64,000 bases of DNA from an uncultured Acidobacteriota bacterium (GTDB lineage Bacteria; Acidobacteriota; Blastocatellia; Pyrinomonadales; Pyrinomonadaceae). Positions 7,062 to 18,060 of the stretch are shown here, piece by piece. The stretch covers positions 17,661 to 81,660 of the forward strand of contig CALMPJ010000044.1 of NCBI GenBank assembly GCA_937871585.1. Direction: 5' to 3'. Position numbers and translations under genes: made by a program. The notes under the pieces were generated by a model, which was not told the DNA's origin, did not search any database, and was given only the letters and a program-made list of their open reading frames with translations. Every line of letters begins with the position of its first letter. Within the stretch, counting starts at the first letter, position 1.

Positions 7062-7235
7062 TTACGCCTTGGTGGCTTCTTCGACGATCATCACAGGAAT
7101 TTCGTCGCGGATCGGATAGATGAGCGCACATTCGGCGTTAAGACACGTGAGCGTGGTCTGTTCGTCGTTGATCTGCAGCTCGGATCTGCACTGCGGACAG
7201 CGGAGAATGGTTAAAAGTTCGGGGCTGATGGCCAT
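7062..7235 (-). CDS. Trm112-family zinc-ribbon protein
   Basis: A 57-residue protein MAISPELLTILRCPQCRSEL with C13-x2-C16 near the start and C-x4-C (CLNAEC) later, then YPIRDEIPVMI, as in the Trm112/YcaR family. These are small partner or activator proteins of methyltransferases and other enzymes. I chose the ATG at 7235 because it gives the family's usual N terminus; an ATG at 7259 lies inside a REP element with an AGGAG upstream and would add eight residues. It is followed by the GT9 gene 52 bases later, with a short AT-rich gap between (7010-7061). Confidence 0.8.
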   Translation of the reverse strand: MAISPELLTILRCPQCRSELQINDEQTTLTCLNAECALIYPIRDEIPVMIVEEATKA

Positions 7236-7242
7236 AGAAAAT

Positions 7243-7320
7243 GTCGGAACCGCCTGCATGAGCGGGCGGCTCCTATGTAACTAAAGTTGAATTCCGTCCA
7301 CTTACGCAGACGGTTCTGAC
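7243..7320. repeat. paired REP-like element between SPFH and Trm112 genes
   Basis: Two oppositely oriented palindromic units: 7243-7273 (GTCGGAACCGCC...GCGGGCGGCTCC) and 7292-7320 (TCCGTCC...GACGGTTCTGAC), with an 18-base linker. This is the same architecture as the copy in alaS. The second unit supplies the last codons and stop of the SPFH gene; the first lies at the Trm112 start. It could also act as a hairpin between the two genes. Confidence 0.7.
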
Positions 7321-8480
7321 TCTGGTGTCTTGGTTCCGCATTCGGGGCAGAACTTGGCACCGGCGGCGAGTTCGGCTCCGCAGTCGGCGTTCGAGCATTT
7401 CTGCTTTTCTTGCGTCGCTCCGCATTCCGAGCAGAACTTTGCACCTTCGCGAAGCTCGGCACCGCATTTTACGCACGGCACCTTGGCGACTTCCATCTTG
7501 CCGCCGCATTCGGCACAGAATTTTGCACCTGCTGCGTTTGGTTTGCTGCACGAAGGACAAGCGACAGTCGCTGCGACCGGAGCCACAGGAGCACCGCCGC
7601 CGCCTTGCGGCCCGGCACCGAAGGCACCTGCCATCTGGTTGCCGACGGCGAAACCTGCACCGAGGCCGGCTCCGAGGCCGGCTCCGCCGCCTTCGTTCTG
7701 AGCGGCATCACGCAGTGCATCGGCAGCCTGGAATTTCATGTACTGATCGACGTTGCCTAGGGCTCCCATCGAAGCACGTTTGTCGATCGCTGCCTGAACT
7801 TCGTCGGGCACGCTGACATTCTCAACGTAGAATTTCGTGACCTCGAGGCCGTAGCCCTTGAAGTCTTCGTTGATCATGCCGCGGATCTTTTCGCCGATCT
7901 CTTTGTACTGCGAAGCGAGGTCGATCGCCGGAATTTTCAGTTCGCCGAGCGAATCAGAGAATTCGGTGACGATGGCACGCTTGAGCTGGCCTTCGATATC
8001 CTCGGTCTGGAAATGAGCGTTGGTGCCCGCGATCTCGCGAATGAACTGAGCCGGATCGGCGACACGCATGCTGTACGCACCAAATGCACGCAGGCGAACG
8101 ATGCCGAAATCGGCGTCACGCAGCATGACAGGATTGGAGGTGCCCCATTTCATATCGGTGAACTGCTTCGTATTGACGAAGTAAACTTCCGATTTGAACG
8201 GCGAATTGAAGCCGTATTTCCAAGCTCCGAGCTTGGTCAGGATCGGCGTATTGCCGCCGTCGATCTCATATTTGCCGGGCGTGAAAACGTCGGCAACTTG
8301 GCCTTCGAATACGAAAACGGCCGTTTGCGATTCGCGAACGATCAATTGCGCACCGTTTTTGATCTCCTGACCGGCGACCGGAAAACGATACAGTAGCGTG
8401 TCCTGAGAATCATCGAGCCATTCGATGACCTCAATGAACTGATTTAGTGCTGCCTCTTTAACCTTGTCGAAAATGCTCAT
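7302..8480 (-). CDS. SPFH-domain (YdjI-type) protein with tandem zinc ribbons
   Basis: Start at the ATG 8480, which has AAGGAGAT just upstream. The 392-residue protein opens with MSIFDKVKEAALNQFIEVIEW, then NGAQLIVRESQTAVFVFEGQ, typical of the SPFH/virion-core-like group. After the SPFH domain come a helical segment (about 240-270), a Gly/Ala-rich linker (about 275-320), and three tandem zinc ribbons (CPSC...CAEC, CVKC...CSEC, CSNADC...CPEC). The family is thought to assemble membrane-associated oligomers; the exact function is not known. The last residues (SEPSA) and stop come from a REP-like element. Downstream are Trm112 and GT9 on the same strand. Confidence 0.82.
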   Translation of the reverse strand: MSIFDKVKEAALNQFIEVIEWLDDSQDTLLYRFPVAGQEIKNGAQLIVRESQTAVFVFEGQVADVFTPGKYEIDGGNTPILTKLGAWKYGFNSPFKSEVYFVNTKQFTDMKWGTSNPVMLRDADFGIVRLRAFGAYSMRVADPAQFIREIAGTNAHFQTEDIEGQLKRAIVTEFSDSLGELKIPAIDLASQYKEIGEKIRGMINEDFKGYGLEVTKFYVENVSVPDEVQAAIDKRASMGALGNVDQYMKFQAADALRDAAQNEGGGAGLGAGLGAGFAVGNQMAGAFGAGPQGGGGAPVAPVAATVACPSCSKPNAAGAKFCAECGGKMEVAKVPCVKCGAELREGAKFCSECGATQEKQKCSNADCGAELAAGAKFCPECGTKTPESEPSA

Positions 8481-8547
8481 TAAACAGATCTCCTTCGTGA
8501 GAATGAATAACGATAGATTATCACACAATGTTGCGCTTTTCGGCGCG

Positions 8548-9015
8548 TTATTTTGGGATGTTCGCGGACTTTCTTGTTCGTGCAAACAGATAGCAGATCG
8601 CGATCATTGTAATGCCGCCGGCTATGTCGATGCCGACGTCAATTAATGAAGCCGTACGCGTCGGGCGAAAGCTCTGCCCGAACTCGTCGGCAAATGCCAC
8701 CGCGGTAACAACCAACAGAGCGTAGAGATATCGACGGCCGGTTACGGCAAATGCTCTGACGGCAAGTAAACCGAGAATTGCGTACTCAGTAAAATGTGCA
8801 AGTTTGCGGACGATGCCGTGATAAAAGAGAAGCGTCGGCTCGTCGGCTGACGGGAACAGAAATACGAGTATCGGCCGTACGAATCGCGATGTGTTTGACA
8901 TCGAACCTGAGTCGCTCGAGAGCAAAAATATCACGCCGATCCACACAAAAAGCGGCGCGTATGACCATAGCCAAACGCGCCGTTTTTCCGATGTAGTTGG
9001 CAAGCTATCCGCCAA
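8548..9015 (-). CDS. VanZ-like membrane protein
   Basis: A 155-residue protein with four predicted membrane helices: about 15-32, 60-80, 85-105 and 125-145. Family features: an SSDSG motif after helix 1, HGIVRKLAHFTEYAILGLL (about 66-84) and DEFGQSFRPTRTASLIDVGID (about 109-129). Its biochemical role is unsettled; the VanZ group is linked to lipoglycopeptide resistance and cell-envelope changes. It starts 11 bases inside the end of the upstream small membrane gene, so translation is probably coupled. Confidence 0.85.
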   Translation of the reverse strand: MADSLPTTSEKRRVWLWSYAPLFVWIGVIFLLSSDSGSMSNTSRFVRPILVFLFPSADEPTLLFYHGIVRKLAHFTEYAILGLLAVRAFAVTGRRYLYALLVVTAVAFADEFGQSFRPTRTASLIDVGIDIAGGITMIAICYLFARTRKSANIPK

Positions 9016-9277
9016 TGTTGAAGCTTGCCTGTCCGCCGCCGATCACCATTGCGATGACGGTGAAGACCCAGCCGAGCACCTGAACCATCAACGGTGTTTT
9101 GCCTTCTTTTCTAACAACAAAGAAGATGATGGCTCCGATAATTCCGCAGAAGAAGGTCACAAGGCCCCAGATCGCCTTTTCCGATGTGTCCTTACCGGTT
9201 TGAATAGCCGTAACGATCATCCAGATCCAACCGATCAGCATAAGAAGGTAGCCGACCATTAACAAAATTCCTGCCAT
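9005..9277 (-). CDS. small two- to three-helix membrane protein
   Basis: A 90-residue protein from the ATG at 9277, chosen for its GGAGG (seven bases upstream). Hydrophobic segments at about 2-22, 38-56 and 66-82. It has no recognised catalytic motif and resembles short hypothetical inner-membrane proteins. The gene overlaps the VanZ-like gene by 11 bases. The region upstream, 9278-9361, shows no other gene. Confidence 0.75.
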   Translation of the reverse strand: MAGILLMVGYLLMLIGWIWMIVTAIQTGKDTSEKAIWGLVTFFCGIIGAIIFFVVRKEGKTPLMVQVLGWVFTVIAMVIGGGQASFNIGG

Positions 9278-9361
9278 TATTATCCTCCAAGGGTTTTGAA
9301 CTAAATTTCGAATTGGAAAAGCAACGCGATGATACACGAAAATCGAAGTCAATGTCCAACG

Positions 9362-9395
9362 AAAAAAGCCTGTCATATTTCTATGACAGGCTTTT
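9362..9395 (-). terminator. rho-independent terminator of the atp operon
   Basis: Perfect 14-bp inverted repeat AAAAGCCTGTCATA / TATGACAGGCTTTT with a four-base loop, followed on the minus strand by six Ts, 19 bases after the atpG stop. The A-rich left arm also gives a U tract in the other direction, so it may stop both strands. Confidence 0.88.
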
Positions 9396-9413
9396 GGTAA
9401 GTAGCTTATGAAA

Positions 9414-10286
9414 TTACGCAGCGGCGGCGCCGGAGACGACCTCGATGATCTCTTTGGTGATGGCTGCCTGACGAATGCGGTTCATGTTGAGCGTTAGTGT
9501 GTCGATCAACTCTCCTGCATTCTTCGATGCAGAATCCATAGCCGTCATACGCGAACCTTGTTCGCTGGCGACCGATTCGAGCATGCCTTTGTAGATCTGC
9601 GTTTCGACCTGTTTTGGAAGCAGCTTTCCGAATATTTCAGCGGCAGGCTGTTCATAGATGTATTCAGCAGACGCTGTTCCTTCGTCGCCGCCTTCGCTTA
9701 CGGTTTTTGGTATCGGCAAGAGCTGTTCGATCACAGGCTTTTGCGAGAGAACGGTCTTGAATTCGGTAAATGCAATGAACACCTTATCGATGGTCTCGTC
9801 TTCGGTGAACATCTTGATCACGCGGTTCGAGATATCGAGAGCGTCTTGGTGCTTGACCTGTCCGCTGCCGGTCAAACCAACGTATTCCTCAACAAAATCG
9901 ACGTTACGGCGTTTGAAGAAATCACGGCCTTTGCGTCCAACAGGTATCATCGCGGCGTCTTTTCCGGCTTCTTTGAGAAAAGCCTGAGTTGCTTTGATGA
10001 TGTTTGCGTTGAACGCACCGGCGAGGCCTTTATCGGCACTGACTAGAACGACAACGTATTTGTCATCGCCGCGTTCGTCGAGCAGCGGATGCGAAAATTC
10101 GTCAGCTACCTTAGCCGACAGACCGCCGAGCACATCGCTCATCTTGCCTGCGAATGGACGCGATGCCGTTACGCGATCTTGCGCACGCTTGAGCTTAGCC
10201 GCGGCGACCATTTTCATCGCCTTGGTGATCTGCTGTGTATTTTTGACCGACTTGATGCGTCGGCGCATGTCTAGAAGACTTGCCAT
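9414..10286 (-). CDS. atpG: ATP synthase F1 gamma subunit
   Basis: A 290-residue gamma subunit, the rotating central stalk of F1. N-terminal MASLLDMRRRIKSVKNTQQITKAMKM and C-terminal ASKNAGELIDTLTLNMNRIRQAAITKEIIEVVSGA are the two coiled-coil arms that reach into the alpha3beta3 ring. The length is normal. It follows atpA after 53 bases containing a perfect hairpin and ends at the operon terminator. No atpD or atpC follows, unlike the usual order A-G-D-C. Confidence 0.96.
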   Translation of the reverse strand: MASLLDMRRRIKSVKNTQQITKAMKMVAAAKLKRAQDRVTASRPFAGKMSDVLGGLSAKVADEFSHPLLDERGDDKYVVVLVSADKGLAGAFNANIIKATQAFLKEAGKDAAMIPVGRKGRDFFKRRNVDFVEEYVGLTGSGQVKHQDALDISNRVIKMFTEDETIDKVFIAFTEFKTVLSQKPVIEQLLPIPKTVSEGGDEGTASAEYIYEQPAAEIFGKLLPKQVETQIYKGMLESVASEQGSRMTAMDSASKNAGELIDTLTLNMNRIRQAAITKEIIEVVSGAAAA

Positions 10287-10300
10287 TTTATTTATCTAAG

Positions 10301-10329
10301 ATAGGACGCATAGGTCATATGCGTCCTAT
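10301..10329. repeat. intercistronic hairpin between atpA and atpG
   Basis: Perfect 12-bp inverted repeat ATAGGACGCATA / TATGCGTCCTAT around GGTCA. It has no T run, so processing, mRNA stability or tuning of subunit stoichiometry is more likely than termination. Confidence 0.7.
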
Positions 10330-10339
10330 AAGTTACTGA

Positions 10340-11872
<1,533 letters not shown>

Positions 11873-11898
11873 TCTTTTATGCTGCGGATGTCTGTCGA

Positions 11899-12441
11899 CT
11901 ATCCGTCAATAAGCTGTTCCCTTAAATTATCCAACTTGGTCCTTACCGAACCATCGTAAACTGTTGAGCCGACGCGTGTTATCACGCCGCCGATGATCGA
12001 TTCATCGACCTTGAATTCTAATGTAATGCTCTTGCCTGTTTTCTTTTCGAGGTCGGCCTTGAATTCGGCACGTTCGTTGTCGCCGATCGGAGTGGCCGAA
12101 ATGACCTCGGCCTTAACAACGCCGCCGCGTTCGTCGAGGATCGAACGAAATCGCGTTGCAACCTCGGTGATCTCGCTTAAGCGGCCGTTCTGCAGCAGGA
12201 TGCGGGCGAAATTTGCTGTTGTTTTCGAAGGCTTTGCCTTCTCAAGAATTGCTTCGAGTACCTTTTCTTTGTTTGCGTGCGAGATCGCAGGATTTGCGAA
12301 CATTGTCGTCAATGTCGCGTTCTCGGTGAACAAATTCTTGAAAGCCGATAGTTCGCCGGCGACCAGATCGGTCTCACCTTTTGCGATAACAATGTCAGCG
12401 AGTGCGCCGCCGTAACGTCGGGCAATTGTTTCTACGCTCAT
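11899..12441 (-). CDS. atpH: ATP synthase F1 delta subunit
   Basis: A 180-residue delta (OSCP) subunit that ties the peripheral stalk to the top of F1. N-terminal six-helix domain ([18 protein letters not shown]) and C-terminal [26 protein letters not shown], both characteristic. It starts two bases after the atpF stop, so it is probably translationally coupled, and is followed by atpA. Confidence 0.93.
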   Translation of the reverse strand: MSVETIARRYGGALADIVIAKGETDLVAGELSAFKNLFTENATLTTMFANPAISHANKEKVLEAILEKAKPSKTTANFARILLQNGRLSEITEVATRFRSILDERGGVVKAEVISATPIGDNERAEFKADLEKKTGKSITLEFKVDESIIGGVITRVGSTVYDGSVRTKLDNLREQLIDG

Positions 12442-12443
12442 GT

Positions 12444-13016
12444 CTAGTTAAGCCCTCCGATCTCAGCGATACCGGCACGAATGAGCCGCGAATCGACTTC
12501 GCCGTTCAATTTTGCTTTTACCTTTTCTTCGGCAAGGCGAATGCTCTCTTCGGCTGAAAAGCGACGAAGTGCCGACTTCGACTGTGCTTCAAGACGCGAA
12601 AGTTCCGATTGAGCCTGTGCTTTCAGGCGATTGGATTCGGCTTTTGCCTGTTCGGTCAGACGCTTTTTCTCGACCGAAGCTTCGTTCTTTGCTTCTTCGG
12701 CGATCGCTTCTTTTTCGGTGTCAAGCTGGGCGAGTTTGCCTTCGATCTCGGTGAGTTTGGCGTTCGCAGCGGCCTTTTCTTCTTCGGCTTTGATCAATTC
12801 AGATCGGATCTCTTCACGTTTTGCGGCGAAGGCTTCGCCAAGCGGCTTTTTCAAAACGTAGATCATAAAGGCGACAAATATCGCGAGGTTCAGAAACTTC
12901 CAGGCTTCAAAACCGGGGACGTTCAAGTAATGGTTATAAAACTTCATGAACGCGCTCTCGCCACCCGAACCACCGCCGGCTAGCAAGAACGCGAAATTGG
13001 CAACAAGTGCAAACAT
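12444..13016 (-). CDS. atpF: ATP synthase F0 b subunit
   Basis: A 190-residue b subunit: a short N-terminal segment, a membrane helix at about 40-58 (WKFLNLAIFVAFMIYVL), then a long charged coiled coil (about 65-180) rich in Glu, Lys and Ala that forms the peripheral stalk. The N-terminal 25 residues are hydrophobic and look like an extra signal-like segment, so a later ATG (MKFYNHYL, codon 24) is possible. It lies nine bases after the b' stop. Confidence 0.88.
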   Translation of the reverse strand: MFALVANFAFLLAGGGSGGESAFMKFYNHYLNVPGFEAWKFLNLAIFVAFMIYVLKKPLGEAFAAKREEIRSELIKAEEEKAAANAKLTEIEGKLAQLDTEKEAIAEEAKNEASVEKKRLTEQAKAESNRLKAQAQSELSRLEAQSKSALRRFSAEESIRLAEEKVKAKLNGEVDSRLIRAGIAEIGGLN

Positions 13017-13025
13017 ATAAACTTT

Positions 13026-13472
13026 TTACTTCAAGATGGTCGCTGCGATGCTTTCTGCCATCTTGTCAGCGTCTTGGGCGATCTCAGCCCGAGCATTTCC
13101 GGTCATCGTCGAGATCTCACTACGGCCGGTTTCGAGCATTGTCGCTACCTCGGCCTTAGCCTCGGCGATCTTCTTGTCGCGAGATTCGGTGGCCTTTTTC
13201 AGCTCTTTCTCGATCGTATCGTAGCCTTTGGACCGGGCATCGAGGATCTCAGCATTGTATTTCGATTCTTTGTCGCCAGCCTCTTTCAGAATGGCTTCGG
13301 CCGCTCCGCCGTGGCCGCCTCGGGAATTTTCACGTTCTTCGAGGACCTTATTGATCGGGCGAAACAGCGTGCGATTCAGGATCCAGATCATCAACAAGAT
13401 CAGCGCGATGTGTATGAACAACGTGCCGTCCGGAAATAGTTGGATACCTGCTGCGATTACCGTCATGTGCAT
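13026..13472 (-). CDS. ATP synthase F0 b' subunit
   Basis: A 148-residue second b-type subunit, first gene of the cluster. One membrane helix at about 15-35 (GTLFIHIALILLMIWILNRT) followed by FRPINKVLEERE and a coiled coil. Having both b and b' indicates a heterodimeric stalk, as in phototrophs and several deep phyla. Two adjacent in-frame ATGs (13472 and 13466) are candidate starts. A promoter candidate lies at 13528-13557. Confidence 0.86.
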   Translation of the reverse strand: MHMTVIAAGIQLFPDGTLFIHIALILLMIWILNRTLFRPINKVLEERENSRGGHGGAAEAILKEAGDKESKYNAEILDARSKGYDTIEKELKKATESRDKKIAEAKAEVATMLETGRSEISTMTGNARAEIAQDADKMAESIAATILK

Positions 13473-13527
13473 AACTTATTTCTAGCAAAACACGGTGCGA
13501 AGCCGCGCCTAATGCTCAAAAGATATA

Positions 13528-13557
13528 AGACTATCACGCGCCCTTTTTAAGGGTCAA
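13528..13557 (-). promoter_or_regulatory. candidate promoter of the atp cluster
   Basis: On the minus strand TTGACC (13552-13557), an 18-base spacer ending TGA, then TAGTCT (13528-13533), an extended -10 form. It would give a 5' leader of about 50 bases. The neighbouring 12-bp palindrome GCGCACGTGCGC (13562-13573) sits just upstream, between the divergent atp and methyltransferase genes. Confidence 0.4.
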
Positions 13558-13626
13558 GGACGCGCACGTGCGCCTCACGCTCAATGTTTATCGGTGTTAT
13601 GATAGTTTTCGAAAAGCTCGTCGAAG

Positions 13627-14562
13627 ATGTCAAAGCCAGTTCAAATGATACGCCATCGAGCGCCTCGGAATAGAACGCTCGAAGTCTCCAAGTCAGAGAT
13701 CGCGAAATATCGAAAGCGCTTAGTGTATTCGGGCGTGCGCGTGCCTGACGCTGTCATCTGCGGCGACACATTTGAGCGGCTGCCGATGTTGGAAAATAGC
13801 TCGTTCGATCTGATTTTCGCGGATCCGCCTTATAACCTGAGCAAAGTATTTGGAAAAGAAAAATTCATAAGTTCGAGCGACGAAGATTACGAGAATTGGC
13901 TCGATTCATGGATCAAGCTGTGTGTGCCGCTTCTTAAGGCAAATGGAAGTATGTACCTGTGCGGCGACTGGCGATCTTCGTCGTCGATATATCGTGTGGC
14001 GACACGCTATTTGCGGTGTATGAACCGGATTACGTGGGAACGCGAGAAAGGCCGCGGCGCAAAAGCGAACTGGAAGAACGCTTCGGAAGACATTTGGTTC
14101 TTTACTAAGTCAGACGCGTATACATTTAACGTCGGTGCCGTAAAACAACGCCGCCGCGTTATCGCACCATATAAAGTCAATGGTTCGGCTAAAGATTGGA
14201 ACGAAAAGACTGGTTTCCGCGACACACATCCATCGAACCTCTGGACAGACCTGACCGTACCATTCTGGTCGATGCCCGAAAATACCGATCATCCGACGCA
14301 AAAGCCCGAAAAACTCTTGGCAAAGATCATTCTTGCCAGTACGAATGAAGGCGATAGTGTACTCGATCCTTTTGCGGGCAGCGGTACTACGGCTGTTGTT
14401 GCAAAGAAACTAGGGCGGCGTTTCGTCACCGTTGAATCCGACGAGCAATATTGCTTGCTCGCCGCTAAACGCCTCGAACTCGCAGAAACCGACAGCACGA
14501 TCCAAGGTTTCGAAGACGGCGTGTTTTGGGAGCGGAATTCAGGTCAGAACCGGGAGCGGTAG
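13627..14562 (+). CDS. solitary DNA (adenine or cytosine-N4) methyltransferase
   Basis: A 311-residue amino-methyltransferase of the beta arrangement: catalytic motif IV DPPYNL (residues 66-71) comes first, and the SAM-binding DPFAGSGTT with VTVESD lies near residues 248-275. It transfers a methyl group from SAM to the exocyclic amine of a base in a specific DNA site. The DPPY form favours N6-adenine. No restriction endonuclease gene is beside it, so it may be a regulatory or anti-restriction enzyme. The last residues (GQNRER) and the stop lie in a REP-like element. It is divergent from the atp cluster. Confidence 0.87.
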   Translation: MSKPVQMIRHRAPRNRTLEVSKSEIAKYRKRLVYSGVRVPDAVICGDTFERLPMLENSSFDLIFADPPYNLSKVFGKEKFISSSDEDYENWLDSWIKLCVPLLKANGSMYLCGDWRSSSSIYRVATRYLRCMNRITWEREKGRGAKANWKNASEDIWFFTKSDAYTFNVGAVKQRRRVIAPYKVNGSAKDWNEKTGFRDTHPSNLWTDLTVPFWSMPENTDHPTQKPEKLLAKIILASTNEGDSVLDPFAGSGTTAVVAKKLGRRFVTVESDEQYCLLAAKRLELAETDSTIQGFEDGVFWERNSGQNRER

Positions 14563-14573
14563 CGCCCGGGTTC
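14543..14573. repeat. REP-like palindrome at the methyltransferase 3' end
   Basis: GTCAGAACCGGGAGCGGTAG and the following 11 bases share the GTCAGAACC head and GCGGTAGCG core of the family, with an arm pairing AACC-GGG against CCCGGGTT (one bulge). It contains the stop codon of the methyltransferase and could serve as a stabilising 3' hairpin. Confidence 0.6.
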
Positions 14574-14607
14574 TTTACCTCTGCGATCTCTGTGGCAAAA
14601 TGTTTTT

Positions 14608-15378
14608 ATGAAAGTCGCAACTTGGAATGTGAATTCGATACGGCTGCGTGTTGATTCGATGTTGGATTGGCTCGCGAAAACAGAGACGGACGTTTTGTGC
14701 GTTCAGGAGACGAAGGTCGAAGATGGCAATTTTCCGCTTGAGCCGTTTACAGCGGCTGGTTACAACGTCGCATTTTTCGGCCAGAAATCGTATAACGGTG
14801 TGGCGATCATTTCGAAACATGAGATCAGCGATGTGCAGAAAGGCTTTCACGACGATGACGATGAACAGCCAAAACGCCTGATCGCCGCGACGGTAAATGG
14901 CGTTCGCATCGTGAACACCTACATTCCGAACGGCACCGAGCTCGGCACCGACAAATTCACGTTCAAACTCGATTGGCTGCAACGGTTGCGTCATATGTTT
15001 GACGCCGATTGCAAGACGAGCGACAACGTGCTGCTCTGCGGCGATTTCAATGTCGCGATGGACGAGAACGACGTTTGGAGTGTGCCGGCGTGGGAAGGCA
15101 AGCTGCACTTTACGCTCACCGAACGTGCGGCGATGCACTACGTGAAACAATGGGGCCTCACAGACGTATACAGAGCACAGAACGGTGACAAAAAGGAATT
15201 CTCGTGGTGGAACTACCGCGAAGGCTCTTGGCAAAAGGACCAAGGCCTGCGTATCGACCACATTTGGGTCTCGCCGAGCTTAGCTGATAAATGCGTCGCG
15301 AGCTGGATCGACCGGGAACCTCGCGGCGGCGACAAGCCGTCAGATCACACGCCCGTCGTTGCGGAGTTTGCTATCTAG
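14608..15378 (+). CDS. xthA: exodeoxyribonuclease III
   Basis: A 256-residue AP endonuclease/3' exonuclease of the EEP fold, used in base-excision repair. Motifs in order: [19 protein letters not shown] with metal-binding E34, [13 protein letters not shown] at about 149-161, [19 protein letters not shown] at about 219-228, and the terminal SDHTPVV catalytic His. It begins 45 bases after the methyltransferase, on the same strand, with no visible Shine-Dalgarno. Confidence 0.95.
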   Translation: MKVATWNVNSIRLRVDSMLDWLAKTETDVLCVQETKVEDGNFPLEPFTAAGYNVAFFGQKSYNGVAIISKHEISDVQKGFHDDDDEQPKRLIAATVNGVRIVNTYIPNGTELGTDKFTFKLDWLQRLRHMFDADCKTSDNVLLCGDFNVAMDENDVWSVPAWEGKLHFTLTERAAMHYVKQWGLTDVYRAQNGDKKEFSWWNYREGSWQKDQGLRIDHIWVSPSLADKCVASWIDREPRGGDKPSDHTPVVAEFAI

Positions 15379-15437
15379 CATTGGCGAGTGATAAAAGTAA
15401 GTCACCGATCTTCAAGTTTTCAATAAGGAGTTTTCTA

Positions 15438-18053
15438 ATGAAAGGCATTGCCGTTAAGTTGCTATTGGTGTCCGTATGTATGGGCATGATGTTATCGCCT
15501 GCGTTGATGCAGGACACGCCGCCGCCAACTGGCCCTCCGGCCGGAATGCCGCGTCCGGGCGGAACGCCTCCGACCGATGAGCCGCAGGCTTATGACAAGG
15601 TCATTACCAAGGATGCAAAGACCAAGGACGGCTTGTTCAAGGTCCATCGCATAAAAGATAAGTACTATTACGAAATACCGAAATCCGAGCTCGGCAAGGA
15701 GTTTCTTTGGGTCACGCAGATCGCGAAAACTACGCTTGGCGTCGGCTACGGCGGTCAGGCCCTTGGTCGCCGCGTTGTTCGCTGGGAACAGAACGAGAAC
15801 AAGATCTTGCTTCGCAACGTCAATTACAGTGTCGTCGCCGATCCGAAATTGCCGATCGCCGAGGCTGTTCAAAATGCTAATCACGAATCGATCCTGGCGT
15901 CGTTCAACGTCGCCGCTTGGGGGCCGAACAACGAAACGGCAGTGATCGAGGTCGGAAAATTATTCAATACCGACGTTTTTGAGTTCAGCGCGAAACAGCG
16001 TTTGAATGCTACGGCAATGGACACTTCGCGTTCATATATTGATCGCATTTCGCCATTCCCGACGAATATCGAGGCCGAAGCAACCCACACCTATACGCGT
16101 GTTGCTCCGCCGGCAGGTGCTCCGGCCGGTCCGGCAAATCCATTTGCCGCCGCAGGAATGAATCCCGGAACGGCGACCGTCGTGCTGCATCACAGCATGG
16201 TCAAGCTGCCAGACAATCCGATGATGCCGCGTCTATTTGACGAACGCGTCGGCTATTTTTCAGTCTCGAATCTGGATTACGGACGCACCGAGCATCGTGC
16301 TCAGGAACGCCGTTTCATCACGCGTTGGCGTCTGGAGAAGAAAGATCCTAATGCGGAAATTTCCGAGCCTGTAAAGCCGATCGTCTATTACATTGACCGT
16401 GCAACGCCGGCCTGGCTCGTGCCGTTCACCAAGAAAGGTATCGAAAAATGGCAGAAAGCGTTTGAAGCAGCAGGCTTTAAGAACGCGATCATCGCCAAAA
16501 TGCAGCCATCGAAAAAAGAAGATCCTGATTTCGATCCGGAAGACGCTCGCTATTCGGTCGTTCGCTGGCTGCCATCGACGATCGAGAACGCCTCGGGTCC
16601 GCACATCAATGATCCGCGAACCGGCGAGATCCTCGAATCCGACATTCAGATGTATCACAACATCATGAACCTGCAGCGTTCGTGGTATTTTCTGCAGGCC
16701 GGAGCCGTCGATCCTCGTGTGCAGAAACTGCCGATGCCTGACGATCTGATGGGCCAGCTCGTCGAATACGTCGTCGCTCACGAAGTCGGCCACACGCTCG
16801 GTTTTCAGCACAATATGAAAGCCAGCTCGACCTATCCGCAGGACAAGGTCCGCGACCGCAATTGGGTCAAAACGATGGGCCACACGCCGACGTTGATGGA
16901 CTATTCGCGGTTCAACTACGTCGCACAGCCTGAGGACAACATCGCTCTCGAAGACCTCATTCCGGGAATCGGGCCGTATGACACTTGGGCGACGATGTGG
17001 GGCTACAAGCCAATTCCGTCGGCTCGAACGTCCGATGCCGAGCTGCCTACGCTAAACTCGTGGGCACTCGAACAAGACTCGAAGCCGTACCTGAGGTTCT
17101 CGACCGAAGGTTCCGCGGGAAGCGATCCGGGCGAGTTGACCGAAGCAGTTGGCGACGCCGATGCTGTTAAATCGTCGGGTCTCGGCCTCAAGAATCTTCA
17201 GCGAATTTCCAAATTCCTGATGTCGGCATCGACGACCGAAAAGGGCCAGCCGTACGACGATCTCAACGAACTCTACGGCCGTATGCTCGGTCAGTGGACG
17301 CTTGAGATGAATCACGTCTCGGCCATTGTCGGCAGCTTTAGCTCGCAGCAGAAGCACATTGGGCAGAGCGGCGTTCGATTCGAACTGACGCCAAAGGCTC
17401 GGCAGACCGAAGCCGTTAAGTTCCTTAACGACAACGCTTTCGCAACGCCGATGTGGGCCGTTGACAAGGAAATTCTCCGTCGTATCGAACCGATCGGTGC
17501 GTTGAATCGCGTTCGAAATGCTCAGACGAGCATCTTGAACAATTTGCTTTCAAGCTCGCGATTTGCACGCCTCATCGAACAGCAAGCTCTCGATGGCAAT
17601 GCTGCTTACAATGCGGCTGATTTCCTCGCCGACGTTCGCAGCGGTGTATTTACAGAACTGAGCGCTCCGAAAGTTACGGTCGATGCGTATCGTCGTAACT
17701 TGCAGCGTTCGTACCTCGATATCGCAAACACCAAGATAAACGGTGCTGCTCAGACGGCTCCGCAAGGATTGCCGCCGGGCTTTGCTGCGTTGTTTATCAC
17801 AAGCGGTGACGAGCGTGCGTTCTACCGTGCAGAACTTCGTGCGATCAGTGCTGCCGCAGCTTCGGCTTCGGCAAGAGCTACGGACAAGGCGACGAAGTAC
17901 CACCTCGACGCCGTCCGCGATCACATCGGCAAGATCCTCGATCCCGACGCCGGTGCTTCGCGTCCAAACGCCATCAACCAACAGGCGATGGAATTGCTCG
18001 AACTCTACCTAAACCCGACCTCATGCTGGCCGGATTATGTAGTAAAGCCGTAG
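15438..18053 (+). CDS. secreted zinc metalloprotease (DUF5117/DUF5118-type)
   Basis: Start at the ATG 15438, with AAGGAG seven bases upstream. The 871-residue protein has a signal peptide ([19 protein letters not shown], cleavage near residue 25) and a Pro-rich linker. Its HExxHxxGxxH zinc motif ([12 protein letters not shown]) lies near residue 450, followed by [15 protein letters not shown] with the Met-turn-like element. The long N-terminal beta-rich region (about 45-300) and C-terminal helical region match the large metalloproteases common in Acidobacteriota and Bacteroidota. It probably acts in the periplasm or outside the cell; the substrate is unknown. Confidence 0.87.
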   Translation: MKGIAVKLLLVSVCMGMMLSPALMQDTPPPTGPPAGMPRPGGTPPTDEPQAYDKVITKDAKTKDGLFKVHRIKDKYYYEIPKSELGKEFLWVTQIAKTTLGVGYGGQALGRRVVRWEQNENKILLRNVNYSVVADPKLPIAEAVQNANHESILASFNVAAWGPNNETAVIEVGKLFNTDVFEFSAKQRLNATAMDTSRSYIDRISPFPTNIEAEATHTYTRVAPPAGAPAGPANPFAAAGMNPGTATVVLHHSMVKLPDNPMMPRLFDERVGYFSVSNLDYGRTEHRAQERRFITRWRLEKKDPNAEISEPVKPIVYYIDRATPAWLVPFTKKGIEKWQKAFEAAGFKNAIIAKMQPSKKEDPDFDPEDARYSVVRWLPSTIENASGPHINDPRTGEILESDIQMYHNIMNLQRSWYFLQAGAVDPRVQKLPMPDDLMGQLVEYVVAHEVGHTLGFQHNMKASSTYPQDKVRDRNWVKTMGHTPTLMDYSRFNYVAQPEDNIALEDLIPGIGPYDTWATMWGYKPIPSARTSDAELPTLNSWALEQDSKPYLRFSTEGSAGSDPGELTEAVGDADAVKSSGLGLKNLQRISKFLMSASTTEKGQPYDDLNELYGRMLGQWTLEMNHVSAIVGSFSSQQKHIGQSGVRFELTPKARQTEAVKFLNDNAFATPMWAVDKEILRRIEPIGALNRVRNAQTSILNNLLSSSRFARLIEQQALDGNAAYNAADFLADVRSGVFTELSAPKVTVDAYRRNLQRSYLDIANTKINGAAQTAPQGLPPGFAALFITSGDERAFYRAELRAISAAAASASARATDKATKYHLDAVRDHIGKILDPDAGASRPNAINQQAMELLELYLNPTSCWPDYVVKP

Positions 18054-18060
18054 TTGGTAC

